Assembly (NCBI GenBank): GCA_011065005.1 | Contig: JAAKFP010000085.1 | Span: 1 to 8,531 of the forward strand | Source of the DNA: Chlamydiota bacterium | GTDB lineage: Bacteria > Chlamydiota > Chlamydiia > Chlamydiales > Waddliaceae | Length of the DNA: 8,531 bases | Direction of reading: 5' to 3' | Shown: in pieces, positions 7,183-8,531 of the stretch | Position numbering within the stretch: position 1 is the first letter of the stretch | Layout of the letters: each line of letters opens with the position of its first letter | Translations under genes and position numbers: made by a program | The notes under the pieces: generated by a model | Told to the model about the DNA's origin: nothing | Databases searched by the model: none | What the model saw: only the letters and a program-made list of their open reading frames with translations

Positions 7183-8330
7183 TGAACAAAGAAAAAGTTG
7201 CCGTAATGTTTGGAGGCCGTTCAGCAGAACATGAGATCTCCGTGATCACAGCCTTGCAAGCAATCCAAGCGATAGATCCCCTCCGCTACGAAGCAATTCC
7301 TGTCTACCTTTCCCTCAATGGAAAATGGTACACCGGCGACGCCCTTCTCAATCGACAATTCTATAAAAACCTCCCCCACACTCTATCCCAAGCTGAAGAG
7401 GTCTCCCTCCTTCCAGACCCTGCGGTGGGAGGCTTCACTCGACTGCCAAACCAGCAAAAGATCCCCGTAGATCTCTGTCTGCTAGCCTTCCATGGACAGT
7501 ATGGCGAAGATGGCTGCGTACAAGGACTGTTGGAACTGGCAGGACTCCCCTACACAGGCTCAGGAGTTCTCTCCTCAGCCCTCACCATGAATAAATACCA
7601 ATGCAAAGCAGTTCTTCAAGCACATGAAATCTCTGTATTGCCCTCTGTTCTCGTAACAAAAACAGAAGCGATAGATAGCCTAGAATCCGCACGAAACAAG
7701 ATCCTCAAATCCTTGCGGTACCCACTTTTTATCAAACCCAATCACCTAGGGTCTAGCGTTGGCATTTCGATGGCTAAAGATGAACGGACACTAAATGCTG
7801 CCCTGGCAAAAGTGTTTCAATATGACGATACAGCTCTTGTCGAACCCCACATCGAACAACTCCTCGAACTCAACGTTGCCGTCCTTGAGGGAGAGCCACC
7901 CATTGCGTCAGTCATTGAAATCCCAATCGCTAGCAAAGAAGCGCTAAGCTACGAAGATAAATACATGCGTGGCGGAAGCAAAACCACGGGAGGACAAAGT
8001 AGCGGAATGGCGGGGTTAACTCGCATAATTGATCCTGTGGATATCGACCCCACCCTCAAGGATCAACTGAAAAGCGAAGCGATCAAAGCTTTTAACCTCC
8101 TCGAATGCTCGGGAGTGTGTCGGTTGGACTTTATCTATGACCTCAAAGAAGAAACACTCTATTTCAACGAACTCAACCCCATTCCCGGCTCGCTGGCATA
8201 CTATCTGTGGGATAAAGCTGAACCCCCTCTCCTCTATACAGAGCTCCTCGACCGACTGCTCCAAAGTGCCAAGAAGCGAAAAGCGATGCACTATTCCCTA
8301 AGAAAAAATCTCGGTTTTCACGCGCTCTAA
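7182..8330 (+). CDS. D-alanine--D-alanine ligase family protein, stand-alone and divergent
   Basis: This ATP-grasp enzyme should join two D-alanines into the dipeptide that a MurF adds to the stem peptide. The 382-residue product keeps the active site, with E. coli DdlB equivalents in brackets: GGRSAEHEIS with E16 (E15), KPNHLGSSVG with S191 (S150), SYEDKY with K260 and Y261 (K215, Y216), CRLDF with R314 and D316 (R255, D257), and ELN with E330 and N332 (E270, N272). Tyrosine at 261 argues for D-Ala-D-Ala rather than D-Ala-D-lactate. The glycine-rich omega loop (MRGGSKTTGG) and the ending NPIPGSLAYYLW differ from classical Ddl. In Chlamydiaceae Ddl is fused to MurC; this one is free. The GTG start shares its G with the preceding TAG stop, with GGAG 8 nt upstream. 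The symbol ddl is withheld because a MurC-Ddl fusion may exist elsewhere. Confidence 0.92.
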   Translation: MNKEKVAVMFGGRSAEHEISVITALQAIQAIDPLRYEAIPVYLSLNGKWYTGDALLNRQFYKNLPHTLSQAEEVSLLPDPAVGGFTRLPNQQKIPVDLCLLAFHGQYGEDGCVQGLLELAGLPYTGSGVLSSALTMNKYQCKAVLQAHEISVLPSVLVTKTEAIDSLESARNKILKSLRYPLFIKPNHLGSSVGISMAKDERTLNAALAKVFQYDDTALVEPHIEQLLELNVAVLEGEPPIASVIEIPIASKEALSYEDKYMRGGSKTTGGQSSGMAGLTRIIDPVDIDPTLKDQLKSEAIKAFNLLECSGVCRLDFIYDLKEETLYFNELNPIPGSLAYYLWDKAEPPLLYTELLDRLLQSAKKRKAMHYSLRKNLGFHAL

Positions 8331-8367
8331 GGGAAATAAATTTGGGAGTACGGGGACTTGTCCTTGC

Positions 8368-8444
8368 AGTTTTACATAAGTTTTTCTCGACAAAAATATC
8401 TTCTTCTGCGGTCTTATTTGTGCACCTGAAAGAAATGTAAAACT
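8368..8444. repeat. 10-bp inverted repeat downstream of the Ddl gene
   Basis: AGTTTTACAT (8368-8377) is exactly complementary to ATGTAAAACT (8435-8444), with 57 nt between. No run of T follows the right arm, so it is not an ordinary terminator. It could mark the ends of a small insertion or belong to the structured region that follows. Confidence 0.35.
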
Positions 8445-8531
8445 TCAGAGGCGCGGTAGCGCCAAAAGGTGCAAGCCCCCTGTGAAGCGTTAGCGGAACG
8501 GGGGGGGTAAATGTGAAAGAAGGGTAAATAG
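8420..8531 (+). ncRNA. Structured non-coding region, possible 5' part of a group II intron, cut by the window end
   Basis: Several nested helices can be drawn: TGCACCT (8421-8427) with AGGTGCA (8467-8473); inside it GGCGC-GGTA-GCGCC (8450-8463); then CCCCC (8476-8480) with a run of eight G (8500-8507), enclosing GAAGCGTTAGCGGAAC. It begins GTGCACC at 8420, loosely like the GUGYG 5' end of group II introns, and the unpaired purine-rich joins (GAAAG, AAAATG-like) fit a domain I fold. I found no open reading frame in it. The intron reading is from memory of such 5' regions and is weak; a REP-like repeat or another structured RNA is equally possible. No terminator for the Ddl operon was found in 8331-8420. 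Confidence 0.3.

Noticed and set aside
7947..7970. A vancomycin-resistance-type (D-Ala-D-Lac) reading of the Ddl because of its divergence and gene cluster.
   Set aside because: The SYEDKY motif keeps the tyrosine of D-Ala-D-Ala ligases; VanA-type enzymes have a histidine in this loop, and no vanH- or vanX-like gene is present.
8354..8363. Small hairpin GGAC-TT-GTCC after the Ddl gene as an operon terminator.
   Set aside because: The 4-bp stem with a 2-nt loop is too weak and is not followed by a T run.

Overview
The window most likely comes from a member of the Chlamydiota, probably an environmental (Parachlamydiales-type) lineage rather than Chlamydia itself. Three things point there: the order pepF-groES-groEL on one strand, as I recall it from Chlamydia; the close resemblance of GroES and GroEL to the chlamydial proteins, with a GroEL tail ending GMDY instead of a GGM repeat; and a PepF of 608 codons. 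This rests on recalled sequences and gene order; no search was run.

Layout. At the left edge, on the minus strand, lies ptsH (HPr, 119-418), followed by what may be the first codons of ptsI running off the window (1-89). Divergently, pepF (588-2414) encodes a zinc oligoendopeptidase. A CIRCE operator (2400-2426) straddles the pepF stop codon and precedes groES (2510-2836) and groEL (2863-4485). A strong, symmetrical terminator (4487-4522) closes that unit.

The 330-base gap 4523-4852 has no convincing gene. It holds a GC-richer patch with a short minus-strand frame that looks protein-like, a 117-bp imperfect inverted repeat (4660-4776) built partly from CGCGAAGAA units, and a good sigma70-type promoter (4798-4826).

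That promoter appears to drive a tightly overlapped three-gene operon: an alpha/beta hydrolase (4853-5596, TTG start), a membrane-anchored MurF-like ligase whose usual N-terminal UDP-substrate domain is replaced by about 155 residues of membrane segments (5593-7182), and a stand-alone D-Ala-D-Ala ligase of a divergent subfamily (7182-8330, GTG start). The genes overlap by 4 bp and 1 bp, so their products are probably made in fixed proportion and act together. The most interesting proposal here is that this cassette completes or edits peptidoglycan stem peptides at the membrane, apart from the usual cytoplasmic route.

The last 200 bases (8331-8531) are non-coding. From about 8420 they become strongly structured, possibly the 5' part of a group II intron or another structured RNA cut off by the window end.
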